Source: HOT-345 sp963531535
GTDB taxonomy: Bacteria > Patescibacteriota > Gracilibacteria > Absconditabacterales > Absconditicoccaceae
NCBI GenBank assembly: GCA_963531535.1
Contig: CAUSGX010000002.1
Span: 1-64,000 of the forward strand
Direction of reading: 5' to 3'
Length of the DNA: 64,000 nt
Part shown: piece after piece, positions 51,172 through 62,547 of the stretch
How positions within the stretch are numbered: position 1 is the first letter of the stretch
Layout of the letters: each line of letters opens with the position of its first letter
The notes under the pieces: model-generated
What the model was told of the DNA's origin: nothing
Databases searched by the model: none
What the model saw: the letters and a program-made list of their open reading frames with translations, nothing else
Program-made: the position numbers and the translations under genes

Positions 51172-51200
51172 AAAGACGGTAGTCTCTACCGTCTTTTTTG
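51172..51200 (+). terminator. Rho-independent terminator
   Basis: AAGACGGTAG and TACCGTCTT flank a short loop and are followed by six T. It ends the Big2/lipoprotein unit. The 215 bp after it hold only a weak 39-codon frame (51299-51418) that I do not annotate. Confidence 0.9.
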
Positions 51201-51414
51201 AATTATTTCACTTCCCTCTAACCATTATTGCAAGCATTAGCGAAGTAATTCAGACATTTATCTGGTCCGAATACTACATCCCTCTAATCTTACCAGCAAT
51301 GACTGAAAATTTATTGCACCAGAGGAGTAGTCCTGTCTTTGCGAGATTGAGAGGCTTCCTAAAATCTAAATATCGGCAAAACAACACACATTTGAAAACG
51401 AATTCTCAAGACAA

Positions 51415-53397
51415 CTAAGACTTTTTACTATTGAGCAGAGCTGTACTGGTATTCAAACTTTTGATCGTCTCCTCGAACCTATCCAAGAGATCACTATTTC
51501 GTTCGATAAAGTTACCGATTGAGAGATTTGTTGAGGCGATAGTATTTTTTTTGATAAGGATTTGAGGTCCTTCAGGTTCATGCGCATTTTCTGGCTCTTG
51601 AGTATTTGGAGATTGGGAGGCAGGAGTGCTCTCTTTCTGGGATGAAACCAGACTTTTATTTTTTTTCTTCTCTTCATAGTCATCCAAAAGCACAAAACTA
51701 TTTCTTTCGATACCGTAGATAGAGGTCTTCAGGTTAGATTGTATGATCTGATTTTCATTCTTTTTTTGACTGTCACTTATGGTTGGGTTCGGGGCTTTTA
51801 CTTCAGTAGTTGCACTAAATGCCACTCATTTACTGATATCTGATTTTATTGAACTGCTATCGAGCATCTCTTTTTTATCCTTTTTAACATTGAGTTTCCC
51901 TGAATTGTAGAGCGTATTTACACTTGTGCCAATCTCATTAAAAATCTCAGCAATACTTATAATATTTTTCGCCGAAGTATTTGGTATCAAGATACTGGAT
52001 GCAACAGAACAAAATCTGATAATTAACGCTCCTTCTTTGATTACCGGCTGTCTATCATCTTTTTTAAGAGCTGGAGAGATATAGTCTCAACATGCACACT
52101 GCATAACACATATCTGTTTCTCATCCCGAGGAAGCCCTTCACATTTCTTGCTACATTCCTCAATACTCTTTTTTAGTTCCTGGATCTGACTCTGATCTGA
52201 TGGTGGAGGAGTGCTTACACCAGAACCCGAAGTTGTATCTCCAGAAGGAGGGGGAACTGGGATTCAGCTAGGGTTTCAGTACTTCGAAAACTCCCTTTGT
52301 TCTCTATCAATTGCTCACTGTTCCTTTTTAGATCGCTGTTTCTCCTCAGGAGAGCCAGTTCCTCTCGTTTGCTGGGGAGGGTTTTTTGAGTTTTCTGCTG
52401 CTGGAGCAACACACTGATTGAGAAAGAGGGGTTTATCATAGTTCCCTACCGTAGTATGAGGAGAACGTTTAGATAAAAAGGAATTAAGCTCTTCGTCCTC
52501 AGTAATCGGATTCCTCGCCTGCTTTCCTATTCCGTTTCCTCAGTTCCCAGTTCATCAACTAGACAAAGAATCTGAATTTCATCTGCTATTCTCTGATTTT
52601 TTTTCTTTATCTCTGTTGTCTTCTGTCTTCCCTGCCTCTGAGGAATTCTCTGCAGAGCTTTTTGAGGAATCTTTTTGTCAATTAAAGAGTGGTGCCTTAT
52701 AGTAGATAATCTCAGGAGATGCCTTATAGCTCTCAAAAATGACTTTCCCTATCTGAGAAATATCATACATGAGATCGTAGTCTGAATCTGAAATATCTCC
52801 ATTGAGATATTTGTTTTCTCAGAGGTTCGCTGTTCAGACTTTCTCGTTTTCCTTAAGCCCATCTCGAATCTTGGTGTAGATCTCGTTTACTAGCATATTA
52901 CACGCATGAGTTGAGAGATTTGGATTAAGGTTTCTCTGGTCGATAACACACCTCGAGAGTTTCCTACAGGCAACAACATATTTTTTCTTTGATGTTTTCT
53001 CCTCACGCTGAGTGGCATCATACTCTGGAACCTCCCTCTGGAGCTTCTCCCTAAATTCTTGATTCGCCTCAAACAATACCGCAGAGAGATCTTCGTTACT
53101 CACGTTACAACCTGGATATGTTGATGAAAAATAGTTCTTGGTTTGTTCAAGTGCATCGTAGGTGAGAGCGTTTTCCTTCTGCTGGAGTCTTTCCAAATTC
53201 GCACTAAACAATCAGATTTTTACTTTATTTTCTTGAAGATATTTATTTTCTGAGTAGTCCCTTAGGCTCGTTTCAGCCCTATCAAGCCAGTAATTAGGAA
53301 AAGCTCCAGGACTCACTCCTATCGCAAAAACAGCTCCTCCCATAAATAAAGAGGATAAGTAAGAGAAAAAATCTGACTTATTTCTGGATTTGGACAT
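51415..53397 (-). CDS. Exported Cys-containing protein of unknown function (third of three)
   Basis: 660 residues after reading about ten TGA codons as Gly. N-terminal hydrophobic segment (about 8-32, SYLSSLFMGGAVFAIGVSPG). First third helical with cysteines (TYPGCNVS; ACRKLSRCVID; HACNML), the middle Ser/Asn/Pro-rich and disordered (about 195-345), then a CxxxC cluster ECSKKCEGLPRDEKQICVMQ near residue 368, and a disordered lysine/serine-rich end. ATG 53397 lies inside the preceding gene's end (20-bp overlap), so the genes are co-transcribed. No family recognised. TAG stop. Confidence 0.72.
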
Positions 53398-54532
53398 TTT
53401 GCAGTTTGTAGAATGTTGAGTAAAATGGTGCAACAATCTTGCTAAGATACTTATCTCTCAGTCTCAAAAGTTCTTCCTGATAGGCGAGCATTCCTATATG
53501 AATAGGATAGGTGTTTTGGAGATCTGCAAGCTGCTTGATGGTAGTATTGATTGTAGGGAGGAGCTTTTTTTGAAACTCTCTTATACGTTCAATCTCGTCA
53601 CGATCTTTGACGTTAACTTCCTCCTCGGCATATGAAAGATGCGAAGAATAGTAAGCAGTAAAAAGCTGATACCAAAGCAACTCAGTATATACCTTCCTGA
53701 TGAATGGTTCCATTCACTCATTAGTCACACCGACTACTTCACAAAAGAGATGATTATAATCTTCTCTATTTATGTTTTCATCGCATTTACTGGACTCTTC
53801 CCCAAATTTTTTTAGATTTCATGGGAGAAGTTTCTTTGTATCAATGATTTGAAGCCCCGCAAAACTTTTCTGGAAGGCTCTCATCGTTTTCTTCATAATT
53901 TTACAGGTTTTAGGATAGGACTGTTTTTTGTCTCTACAGAAACTCTGTTCATCAATATTATGAATAAGGAGTTTCTCTCTAGTAAAAAGATCAATATTTC
54001 CTTCTAGATCTTTATTGCTTGTGAGGTTATTCATCGTTACTCCATAGAGATTTCACTGCTTGATAATACTCAGCTCATTAAGTAGAATTTTTAGCAAATC
54101 TTCAGTCATCTTGGCTACATTACAGTTTTCAAAGTCCAGATATTCACTACATGCTGGCTGATCTTTGAGGAGGATTTTGAGTGAAGTTGTTTTAAGAAGT
54201 CCTTGGTCAGTAGAGCTCTCCTTCATAAATTGATGAGATTCTCTAGAAGAAAAATGCCACTGACACAAAAGAGCCAAAAAAACTGACTGACGAGGGTCTT
54301 TTCATGGATATTCTGATTGAATCTGATTGATTACCTTTGGACTTAGGGCAGTAGCACAAAATTCTGAAACAATAGTTTGCTTAGGGAGGGAAGCGCGGCG
54401 AAGTCAGTTTTTGTGAAAATTATCAAGTAATCCAGAAAAATCTCCCCCGAGGGCAGGTACAGAGACAAACCCACTCAAAAGAGCGATTCCTCAGCATAGG
54501 CAGAGTAACGCAGTATACCTCCTTAACTTCAT
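53378..54532 (-). CDS. Exported protein of unknown function (second of three)
   Basis: 384 residues with about eight TGA glycines. Signal sequence about residues 5-28 (ALLCLCGGIALLSGFVSVPA). The mature protein is mostly helical with paired cysteines (CSEYLDFENC; FCRDKKQSYPKTC; FCEVVG), suggesting disulfides outside the membrane. A standard caller would give three short frames. It starts 22 bp after the stop of the first gene and overlaps the third. Function unknown. Confidence 0.7.
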
Positions 54533-54553
54533 CTAGTGATCAAAAATTAAAAA

Positions 54554-56179
54554 TTATTCTTGGACATAGCACATTACGCTTGAACTATTTCTACATTGAT
54601 AGTCACAAAGATCTCTGATCTCCTTTCTTAGTCCTCCATTCTTGTTTCCTAATGCTGAGATAATGTTTTGTACTTTATAGGTCAGCACTCCAAATTGTTG
54701 TGAGAGGAATAAAGTATCATTAACATCAGCGTTTTCTATAATTTCTGCTTCATAAAGTTCTAGGAGTTCCATATTTTCCTCGAGGCTTTTTCTAAAGTCA
54801 ATAGTATCCACCGTAGGACTTGCTACTGTAGGGCTTGATGTCTCCTGGATGTTTGAAGAAGTTAGCGTTCCTTTATTACTATCTACTGTAGGATTTGATA
54901 CTTCTTGAGAGCCTGAAGAAGTCGAGCCTCCTTCATTTTCCTGTTGTTTATTCTTCTTACGTTTCTTTCTCAAAAGCTCTTTTATTTTGCTAAAGGTATT
55001 CTTAACCCCTCTCTTCACATTACTAGCAGTATTCTTGATCTCACTCTTCATCTCATTCCATTTATGTTTTCATGAATCTGAAACAGCAAGAAGACCTTCG
55101 CTTCCCCCTAGATAGAGATGAGAGGTATCTACTCCATAGACATCTCTTAGAAGCCTGAGCTCCCCCTCACTGATGTCAAACCTAGAATTAGAATCTTCGT
55201 CTCCTTTTTTCTGGCCTCAGCCTAGAGCTTCCCAAAGCCTTTTTGATGCATTTGATATTGTTTTTAGAGATCTTTTCCAGGTGTCTCCAGTATTCTTTCG
55301 TAGTGCTTTGATATTAGAAAGTGTTTGTCTAAAGGAACCATTACACCTTCGTCCTCCAGCTCATCTGACGCAGCGATAGTCTTCCTTCTGCTGAACTAGC
55401 CAATCTGAATTAAAGATGAGTTGAATATCCCCAGATTGAACTCCAGCTTCTAGCTGACTCGTTGTTCATAGGAAAAGAAAGATTTTCTGTCCAAGGTTGA
55501 TGCGATATAAACTGAAGAGAAGGTCCACATAGGCTAATTTCTCGGGAACCTGACTTCCAGTGGCCAACAGTCCTTTTTCAATATAGTGATTGATAACATC
55601 TTTAATTAGCTTTGAATCTTTGATCTCATTCGTAATATCTCAGGCTCTTCCAATTTCATATGCGGTTTGGATAATTTGTCGCTCGACATCAAGGAGCTTA
55701 GCCCAATCTCTAACGATTGGTCTGTCATGAAAAAGAACTAAAAATCAGGCTGAATTATCTATGGCACCTCAGATTGCTGAGATCTCAAAAAGGAGAATCG
55801 AGGTTAATGTACTGGAAACAACATTACTTAGGGCTTCATCAGCAATCTTTATGCTCCTTCAGATCAAACTATCGTCCCATTTTTTCAGAGCATCGAGACT
55901 GAGAACTTTATTGGTAAAAAGTCCGCCTTGCGGATTATCTATCAATTCAGCCACCGTCTCAAATGGGTTCTTCCTTATTAATGCCAAAATTGTCCTCTGA
56001 AAATCTAGATAGAGATTAAACGTTCAAGGAGTCATCTGACAGACAGAAGGATGTGCAGCACATTTAGGCTTGCTGGCTGTCTCTGAGTCCGCTCACTGAG
56101 CTGAGGCATATGAAAATAATCCCCCTAAAAGGAAGAGACCAAGGAGAAAAAATCTGATTTTTTTTCTGTTTTTGTTCAT
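54554..56179 (-). CDS. Exported protein of unknown function (first of three)
   Basis: 541 residues. Signal peptide (about 8-28, ending SYASAQ), then CAAHPSVCQM, a helical region with hydrophobic segments (SSTLTSILLFEISAIGGAI near 105; KIFLFLG near 228), CVRGAGGRRC with two cysteines, and a lysine-rich low-complexity part (about 385-430) before a helical tail with two more cysteines. Over eight TGA glycines. The frame was checked codon by codon from ATG 56179 to TAA 54554. It leads a three-gene unit of exported Cys-containing proteins. Function unknown. Confidence 0.72.
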
Positions 56180-56220
56180 CTCAAGGAGAAATCAGCACCA
56201 AATAAAGGATTTTTTTTATC

Positions 56221-56250
56221 TTGCAAAATACTGACTTTTCTTTATATACT
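56221..56250 (+). promoter_or_regulatory. Candidate promoter of frr
   Basis: TTGCAA (56221-56226), an 18-base spacer and TATACT (56245-56250), 37 bp before the frr ATG. A fair sigma-70-type match in a divergent spacer of 108 bp. Confidence 0.4.
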
Positions 56251-56287
56251 AATATGATTGTTTTTATCAAGTAATTAGATATAAAAA

Positions 56288-56836
56288 ATGGAACTTTCTC
56301 ATTATGAGCAGCAGATGAAAAAAGCGATTGCCTATTTGGAAGGGGAATTTGCAGGACTTCAGGTAGGAAGAGCAACTACTGGATTGCTAGAAAATATTAA
56401 TGTAGAAACTGACTATGGAACTGTAAAACTCAATACTCTTGGTCATATCAGTGTAATGGATACGACAACCCTTAAGGTTGAGCCTTGGGATAAGAGTACC
56501 TCAAAAGCTATTGGGAACGCTATCTATGAGGCAAATCTTGGAGTAGGAGTAGATAATCAGGGTTCTCATATTTTGATTAAGATCCCAGCTCTAACACAGG
56601 AAAGAAGAGATCATATCGCAAAACAGGTAAAGGCAATGGGAGAAGATACTAAAACTCAGCTTAGACAAATCAGACAAGATGCGATGTCTGACACTAAAAA
56701 ATCATTTACTGCTAAGGAGATCTCAGAAGATACCCATAAAGCAAATGAAAAAAATATTGATGAGCTCACAAAAAAGCGATCAACTCAAATTGATACTGTG
56801 GTAAAGGTAAAAATTGATGAAGTAATGAAGATCTAA
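56288..56836 (+). CDS. frr: Ribosome recycling factor
   Basis: 182 residues, the usual length. The motif LQVGRATTGLLENINVETDY matches R.GRA....L....V..YG, and QERRDHIAKQVKAMGEDTK matches the ERR..l.k.v k..E..k...R..R region; the tail is the long helical arm (KKRSTQIDTVVKVKIDEV). It splits post-termination ribosomes together with EF-G. No TGA codons, like most translation genes here. yidC follows 26 bp later. Confidence 0.95.
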   Translation: MELSHYEQQMKKAIAYLEGEFAGLQVGRATTGLLENINVETDYGTVKLNTLGHISVMDTTTLKVEPWDKSTSKAIGNAIYEANLGVGVDNQGSHILIKIPALTQERRDHIAKQVKAMGEDTKTQLRQIRQDAMSDTKKSFTAKEISEDTHKANEKNIDELTKKRSTQIDTVVKVKIDEVMKI

Positions 56837-56862
56837 TTTTATTTGATAGAAAATAAAAAGTG

Positions 56863-57672
56863 ATGAATGTATTTGGTATGCTTTGGGCAGAGCTCCTTTC
56901 TCGTCCAATTTTTAACCTCTTGATCGTATTTCTAGCGATCTTCTGAGGGAATATGGGTATTGCGATTGTGCTTTTGACAATCTTAGTAAGACTCCTACTC
57001 CTGAGAAATAGTATCGCTGGAGCGAATATGTCAAAAGGAATGAGTAATATTCAACCAAAGATGGAGGCTCTTCAGGAAAAGTACAAAGATGATCCTAAAA
57101 AGCTTTCTGAAGAAACCATGAAACTCCTCAAGAAAGAAGGAGCCGGTCCGCTCAAAGGATGTCTATCACTTTTGGTGCAATTACCAGTATTTATCGGACT
57201 GTATGGAGTGATTGTTAAGTTTGCAGCTGGAGAAGTTCCACATGAATGGCTTTACAGCTTCTTCCGAAGTTTTGGGAATAGCTATCTGAATGTAAAAGAC
57301 AATATTGATCCGATTTTTCTTGGAATGAATCTCTTTGAGAATCATAACATTATCCTAGCAATTATTGTTGCAGGGTTAAACTTCCTTCAATTTCAGCTTA
57401 CCTCACTTACTCAGGCACAAAATAGACAACAAACTATGCCAAATGGTGTAAAAATGCCGAACATGAGCAATATGATGGGAATCATGAATGTAATGATGAC
57501 CTTGATGATGGGAACAATCGTTTGGAATTTTGCGTCAGGAGTTGGATTATATCTGCTTGTTACTTCGCTCTTTAGCGTAGTACAGTATGTAATTCAATAT
57601 AGAGTACTGCTCAAGGCTAAGCGAGATATGTGGTTTCACAAGGATAAACCGGTAGTACTTAGTTCAAAATAA
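56863..57672 (+). CDS. yidC: Membrane protein insertase YidC/Oxa1
   Basis: 269 residues, the short Gram-positive-like form without the periplasmic domain. TRAP: NMGIAIVLLTILVRLLLL is helix one, QPKMEALQEKYKDDPKKL the conserved cytoplasmic hairpin, then GCLSLLVQLPVFIGLYGVI and the C-terminal helices with TLMMGTIVWNFASGVGLY. It inserts membrane proteins such as F0 subunits. The TGA Gly near residue 28 would cut the start in a standard call. Same-strand neighbour of frr. Confidence 0.93.
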
Positions 57673-57724
57673 GAAAAATCTGAATTTTCATCTCTTTTTT
57701 AAACTTATTTAACGAGAAAACACT

Positions 57725-58066
57725 ATGGCGAGTAGGACAAATAAACAGGGAATCGCGAAGAAAAAAGCTCAACAGGCGAAACAAGCAAGTAGAATCAGGG
57801 GGGCAAAGAGATTTGACTATCCTAAGAGAAAGCTTGAACTTGAAGAAGCAAAAGAGCTTGGGATTGTTGGAATCTACACTAATGGGAAAGGTTCCACATA
57901 TCACTGGTTTTTGAGAGGAAGGAAAGTCTGCTGGGAAACCAGACTCAGAACCGATCCTGATGGATATAGATATATTAGAACACCATCTGGTGGATCAGAA
58001 ATGGTTATTGCTCCTTCTTCAGGATGGACAAGGACGAAAATGAAAAAGATGGTTAGAAAAAGATAA
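57725..58066 (+). CDS. Small basic protein of unknown function
   Basis: 113 residues, strongly basic at both ends (QGIAKKKAQQAKQ; TKMKKMVRKR). The middle ELGIVGIYTNGKGSTYHWFL and GYRYIRTPSGGSEMVIAPSS look like a compact beta-rich fold. No TGA codons, as in translation genes here, so it could be an RNA- or ribosome-associated protein. It follows yidC by 52 bp with the AAAATCTGAATTTTCATCTC leader motif in between. Family not recognised. Confidence 0.65.
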   Translation: MASRTNKQGIAKKKAQQAKQASRIRGAKRFDYPKRKLELEEAKELGIVGIYTNGKGSTYHWFLRGRKVCWETRLRTDPDGYRYIRTPSGGSEMVIAPSSGWTRTKMKKMVRKR

Positions 58067-58073
58067 GAAAGAA

Positions 58074-58110
58074 AGACTGATTTTCATTATTGAAAGTCAG
58101 TTTTTTTGAT
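58074..58110 (+). terminator. Rho-independent terminator
   Basis: GACTGA and TCAGTT bracket a loop, followed by T7, after the small basic protein. Confidence 0.75.
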
Positions 58111-58149
58111 TTATTGCTCTTTATTGGTTTTGATGCCTAATTTTTTTTA

Positions 58150-58175
58150 TCGAAAAAAGCCCTCTGATACAGAGG
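58150..58175 (-). terminator. Terminator on minus strand
   Basis: On the minus strand CCTCTG TAT CAGAGG is followed by GCTTTTTT, 10 bp after the stop of the 58185-58577 gene. Confidence 0.75.
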
Positions 58176-58184
58176 ACCTTCCGT

Positions 58185-58577
58185 TTAGAAATAGCATTTC
58201 CCTCACACAGTGAGGGTATCGGTATTTCAACAGAAATACCGACTTCTCTCATCCGCACCATAGATATGGTGAGAAAGTGCACTGCAAAGTTCTTGGTCAA
58301 TCTTATCGCATTCAAAGACTCTACAAAGAACTTCAGCATCTTCGACCTTAAAATGATCGATAGACACTCGACGCTCAAGGATATCATCCAAGAGTTCAGT
58401 AAGCTGCTTTTCTATATAGCTTACAACACCGCTCTTTCCATTGGCTGCGTATTCTGCCCAAAGGACTTCATCCTCTGGATTACCAATAGAGTTTACAAGC
58501 TTACTAAGGCAATGTGCCTTTTCCTCAATTGTTCTTACCCTTTCCATAGACAATAACTTTTTTCGTTTGACATTCAT
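58185..58577 (-). CDS. Small cytoplasmic protein of unknown function
   Basis: 130 residues, helical and acidic: RTIEEKAHCLSKLVNSIGNP, then EKQLTELLDDILERRVSIDH and CDKIDQELCSALSHHIYGAD. No signal or membrane segment. The last eleven residues lie beyond a TGA Gly and include another Gly as TGA. An alternative start (MERVRTIEE) lies ten codons in. It has its own terminator and divergent neighbour. No family recognised. Confidence 0.65.
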
Positions 58578-58738
58578 TTTATTTTAGTAAAGGATATATT
58601 ATATATTCTCTAATAAATGTCAAGAGAAAATAAAAAATCTGATTTTTTTATTTATTACCAATAAAAAAAGAGTTGATCTTGAAAGAAAGATCAGTTTTCG
58701 TATGCTGTAGATATTCATATTTTTCAAATATCCTTCCT

Positions 58739-61279
58739 ATGCTAGATCTGATTGCTGTGAGTTATTGGAATATTGGTCCATTTAGAGATAAGAAAATATC
58801 GCTTTTTTTTGAGAAAGGAAAATATTTGATCAAAGCTCCAATTGGGAGTGGAAAAAGTTTTCTTTTTTTTGATGGTATTACCTATGGTCTCTATAAATCA
58901 AATAGTAGAAATCTTCTCAATATTCCATCAAAAATTGGGACGATAAAGCTGATTTTCGAGGTTGATGGTCAGGTTTTTCTCGTTATAAGAACACTTAAAC
59001 ACGGGAAGTCAAAAGATAGCTGTGCGTCTCAGCTCTTTCAAATCGCCCTCACAAGTGAAGAGCTCACTGAAAAGCTCTGTGTCTGAGAAATTCTTCAGGA
59101 GAATACGGATATTCAGGAGCTTTTGCTCTCAAAAAATATTCCCTTAGAAGAGATTCCTTTTAAGAATGAGGCTGATCTTCAAGCTCAATTGAATACACTT
59201 TTACCGCCAATTGAGGTATTTTCTAGCACAACAATCCTTCTGCAAGATGCAGAGAATATTTTTGAGATGCAGCCTGCAAAGAGACTTGAGGTTCTCAAAA
59301 ATGTATTTGGTCTGATGGGAATTGAAGAAACTAAAGAAATCGTAAAAGATAAAAGAAATGAAGTAAAATATCAGATTAAAGCCTATCAAGACACTTCTCA
59401 TACAGAGGGGAAACTGAGTTCAGGACTCCAGGAAATGCTTGCTCTCTTTAGAAAACTACAAGAATTTAGTGAAATAGCTGAATACTTAAGTTCAAGTCTA
59501 GAAACTATTGAAGAATTGGAGGGATTTTCTCAGCAGCTCGGAATCCAAAATTTTGAGCTTGATGAAAAATTAACGCAATTTTTGCCATCTATTGCAGAAT
59601 TTTTGAAAACAAAACGCGAGATTCTCTCTGCGGAAAAGACTGAACTCTGACTTCAAAACCAACAATTAACCGAAATCAAAAATCAGATTTCTCATTTCTT
59701 CAATACGATTCAATCAAATGAGAATAAAATCAAGCAAATAGACTGACTTTTGGCGAATACAAATCCAGAGCTCCTTTGAGAACTAAGAAGACAAAAGTCC
59801 GATATCGCAAACCAGCAGGAGAAGCTGGAACAACTATCTTTCAGCAGAGAGTTGCAGACTTTTTACACTCAGTATCATAGCATACTTGAGCTTGGACATA
59901 GGGAAAATTTTAGTCTGCTGTATAACGAGCAGTTTGTCCAAGAATTGATCACACTAGGAACAAATCTCAAAAAAGCCAATGAACTCGTAGCTTCTCAGGT
60001 CTTAAATCTCACTACAAAGCAGCAAGTTGAAAAACAAAAGGTAGAAAACCAGCTCCTCAACCTTGAAAATCAGTATCGTTTTTATCAAGAACAGCTCCAG
60101 CAAATTGAGCAGAAGCTTCAACAATTTGAGGAAAGAGTACAGCAGGAGCAGATTTTTGCTTGTGAAAAGATTTGAGCGAACTGCCCATTTATTACAGTGA
60201 TCAATAAGCAACATTTTGAACAAAGAGAGCAGGAAAAACAGCAGCTCCTCGCTCAAAAACAACAGATTGAACAGCAGATTTCTAGCTCTCAGATTTTGAA
60301 CCAGATTGAAGAATGTAAACTTACGCTTGCCAACTGGGAGCAGAATGAAACTTTCTTAAAAGAGCGTGAGAAACTTTCCCTGGAGGAACAAGAAAATACA
60401 AAAAAAATCTGATTTTTGAAAACTTTTTTGCAAAGCATCAATTATAAACAGATTACGGAGGCATCTGAGAAATATTCAGAACTAGCAAAGAGTATTCAAG
60501 CACTAGATCAGCAAATTCTCAAGCAGGAAGAATTACTCGCTCAGACTGAGCAGAATCAACAAGAGAAACTGCGCCTACAATCAGAGAATATTGCACTTCA
60601 ACAGCAATATTCACAGGGTGAAACTAAGAAATCTGAGCTAGAAGGTAAGATTTGACAACTAGAGCAAAATATTCAGAAATATCCAGTTCAGGAACGGGAT
60701 TTGATTGAAAAAACAGCAAATAGTTATCAGGCTAAAATTCAAGAACTCAGAAATCTTATTGAAGACTACAAAACCCTTCAACTCAAGGTCAAGAAACTCA
60801 CAGAAGAAGAGAAGATTCTTAGCAATTTGTATACAATATTAAATAAGGAACTGCTTTTGTTTGTTTTGAGTGAATATTTGCCAGTTCTGAGTGAAATCAT
60901 CAATACGTATCTCGTGAATGTTGTGGACTATCAGATCAGTATAAAGCTCAAAGAAACCAGTGAACAACTAGAGCTGGAAACCAAGATTATTGATAGCAAA
61001 TGAGAAAGGGAAGTTAAGAGCCTAAGCTGAGGGCAGAGAACGATTTTGAAGCTTGTTTGGATGCTTGCGATCTCTTCTCATCTTAAGACAAGACTACTTT
61101 TCCTAGATGAGACAATCAATAACCTAGATAATGAAACAGTAGCTAAGGTTGCTGAGCTTCTGACTGACTTTGTTAAACAAAGGACGCTCAAATTTTATAC
61201 GATTACCCACAATAGTGATATTCAGTCAATGAACATCCGAGATTCAACGATAGAATTAGCTAAAAAAGCTGATCAGTAG
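58739..61279 (+). CDS. SbcC/Rad50-like SMC-family ATPase
   Basis: 846 residues. Walker A KAPIGSGKSFLFFDG near residue 35, long coiled coils (about 190-460 and 485-720) broken by a hook CEKIGANC (Cys475, Cys482), then the signature SLSGGQR (first Gly TGA) and Walker B/D-loop RLLFLDETINNLD, ending with a His switch-like ITHNSD. It should bend and process DNA ends with an SbcD/Mre11 nuclease, but none is present in this window. The hook is C-x6-C instead of the usual CPxC. ATG 58739 gives a normal N-terminus. Many TGA glycines join six pieces. Confidence 0.88.
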
Positions 61280-61316
61280 CCAGATTTTATTCTTTATTTA
61301 CCTTGTTTAAGCAGAC

Positions 61317-61787
61317 ATGATTTTATGACTAGATCCCTGAGTGAGAAAGCTTGGGTATGCACTAATAACTCAGGATTTGCAAATCATAGACTCAGGAATT
61401 CTTCTTCAAAAGCAAGTTTCTCCTAGTAGAGAAGATCAATTTCAAAGGATGGTACAAATTATGGACTTCTTTGAGCAGATGTTCAAGACACAAAAAATCA
61501 GAATTATTTGTATGGAAAAGCTTTTTTTCACGAAATTTAATCAGAATAATGCAGAGTTTGTCTATGGAATCAGAGGGATCCTTCTGGCAATGGCTCTCAA
61601 ATACTGAATCAAGATCAAAGAATTTACCCCTATTGAACTCAAAAAATACATCACAGGGAATGGGAAAGCTGAAAAAATCCTTGTACAAAAAACGATAATG
61701 AAGCTCTATAAACTTCAGGAGCTCCCAGAATACAACGATGCTGCAGATGCTTTAGGTCTAGCATATCTCGCTGCGAGAATCAAATAA
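61317..61787 (+). CDS. ruvC: Holliday junction resolvase RuvC
   Basis: 156 residues. ILGLDPGVRKLGYAL at the start holds the first catalytic Asp, with two TGA glycines; CMEKLFFTKFNQN the catalytic Glu; and YNDAADALGLAYL the C-terminal Asp pair. RuvC cuts four-way junctions during recombination. It follows the SbcC-like gene by 37 bp. The leader CAGATTTTATTCTTTATTT fits the recurring motif. TAA stop. Confidence 0.95.
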
Positions 61788-61810
61788 GAGCAAGTTTATT
61801 TAGTAATAAG

Positions 61811-61840
61811 AAAAGAGAGAATCACGATTCTCTCTTTTTA
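61811..61840. terminator. Bidirectional terminator
   Basis: AGAGAGAATC and GATTCTCTCT, separated by two bases, with A and T runs on either side, between convergent ruvC and the nucleosidase gene. Confidence 0.92.
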
Positions 61841-61851
61841 TAATTTGATTA

Positions 61852-62526
61852 TTAGATATTTTTCAGTTTTTTGAGGAGTTCTTTGAGCACTTGAATACTA
61901 TTTTCCATTGCAAAGTCTAAGTTATCCATATGAGCAAGCTGAGATTCATTATTTGCTCCGTCTGAGATCGCCTTGATACTGTAGCTCTGTTCAAGCAATC
62001 AAAATTCACGAGCAGCACTAGCAAACGCAAAAGCCTCCATTTCTACCACATCAGCATTCGTTTCAGCTCTGAGTTTCTGAGTAAGAGACTGATCATCTAG
62101 AAATTGATCTCCTGTAAGGCACAAAGCTCCTGTTCTAAACTGAAAAGAGAAATCAGATTTTTCGATTTCTATGGTAGAGAGTTCAATTTCTCATTTTGCA
62201 TAATTGAGATGTTCACCATCAAACGGCAGATACATATCATGCTGCCTAATCCTTTGCACAAGAAATACATCTCAGATTTGAGCCTCGTTTCAGAGGAGAC
62301 TTCAAGCGATTCCAATATTGATAAGCGCCTTAAGATCATAACGAGAGCAGAGCGCTGTTGTTGCAATGCTTGCTTGAATCTTCCCAACTCCTGAGAGCGC
62401 AAGCACATATTCTTCATTTTCAAAGAAACTAATATTTTTGAGGGTTGAGCTAGGTTTCAGACCTAGCAGATTGATAATATGCTGAGCTTCCTCTTGCATT
62501 GCAGTCAAAATTCAGATTTTTTTCAT
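61852..62526 (-). CDS. mtnN: 5'-methylthioadenosine/S-adenosylhomocysteine nucleosidase
   Basis: 224 residues. GILTAMQEEA (general-acid region), INIGIAGSLLG (phosphorylase-family Gly motif with TGA), VVEMEAFAFA (substrate-binding Met-Glu) and AISDGANNES (catalytic Asp). It hydrolyses MTA or SAH to adenine and the thio-sugar. The start codon sits in the run ATGAAAAAAATCTGAATT, so the recurring leader motif is here read as Lys-Ile-Gly. TAA stop. Confidence 0.93.
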
Positions 62527-62547
62527 AATGGGATAGAGAAATAAGAA

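Noticed and set aside
51299..51418. 39-codon plus-strand frame after the lipoprotein terminator
   Set aside because: No leader motif, no hydrophobic or domain pattern, and it overlaps the end of the convergent 51415 gene.
11350..61787. UGA as selenocysteine or tryptophan
   Set aside because: TGA falls at invariant glycines (P-loops, GLDPG, LSGGQ), many times per gene; Trp is written TGG, and no SECIS-like context or Cys-equivalent positions are involved.
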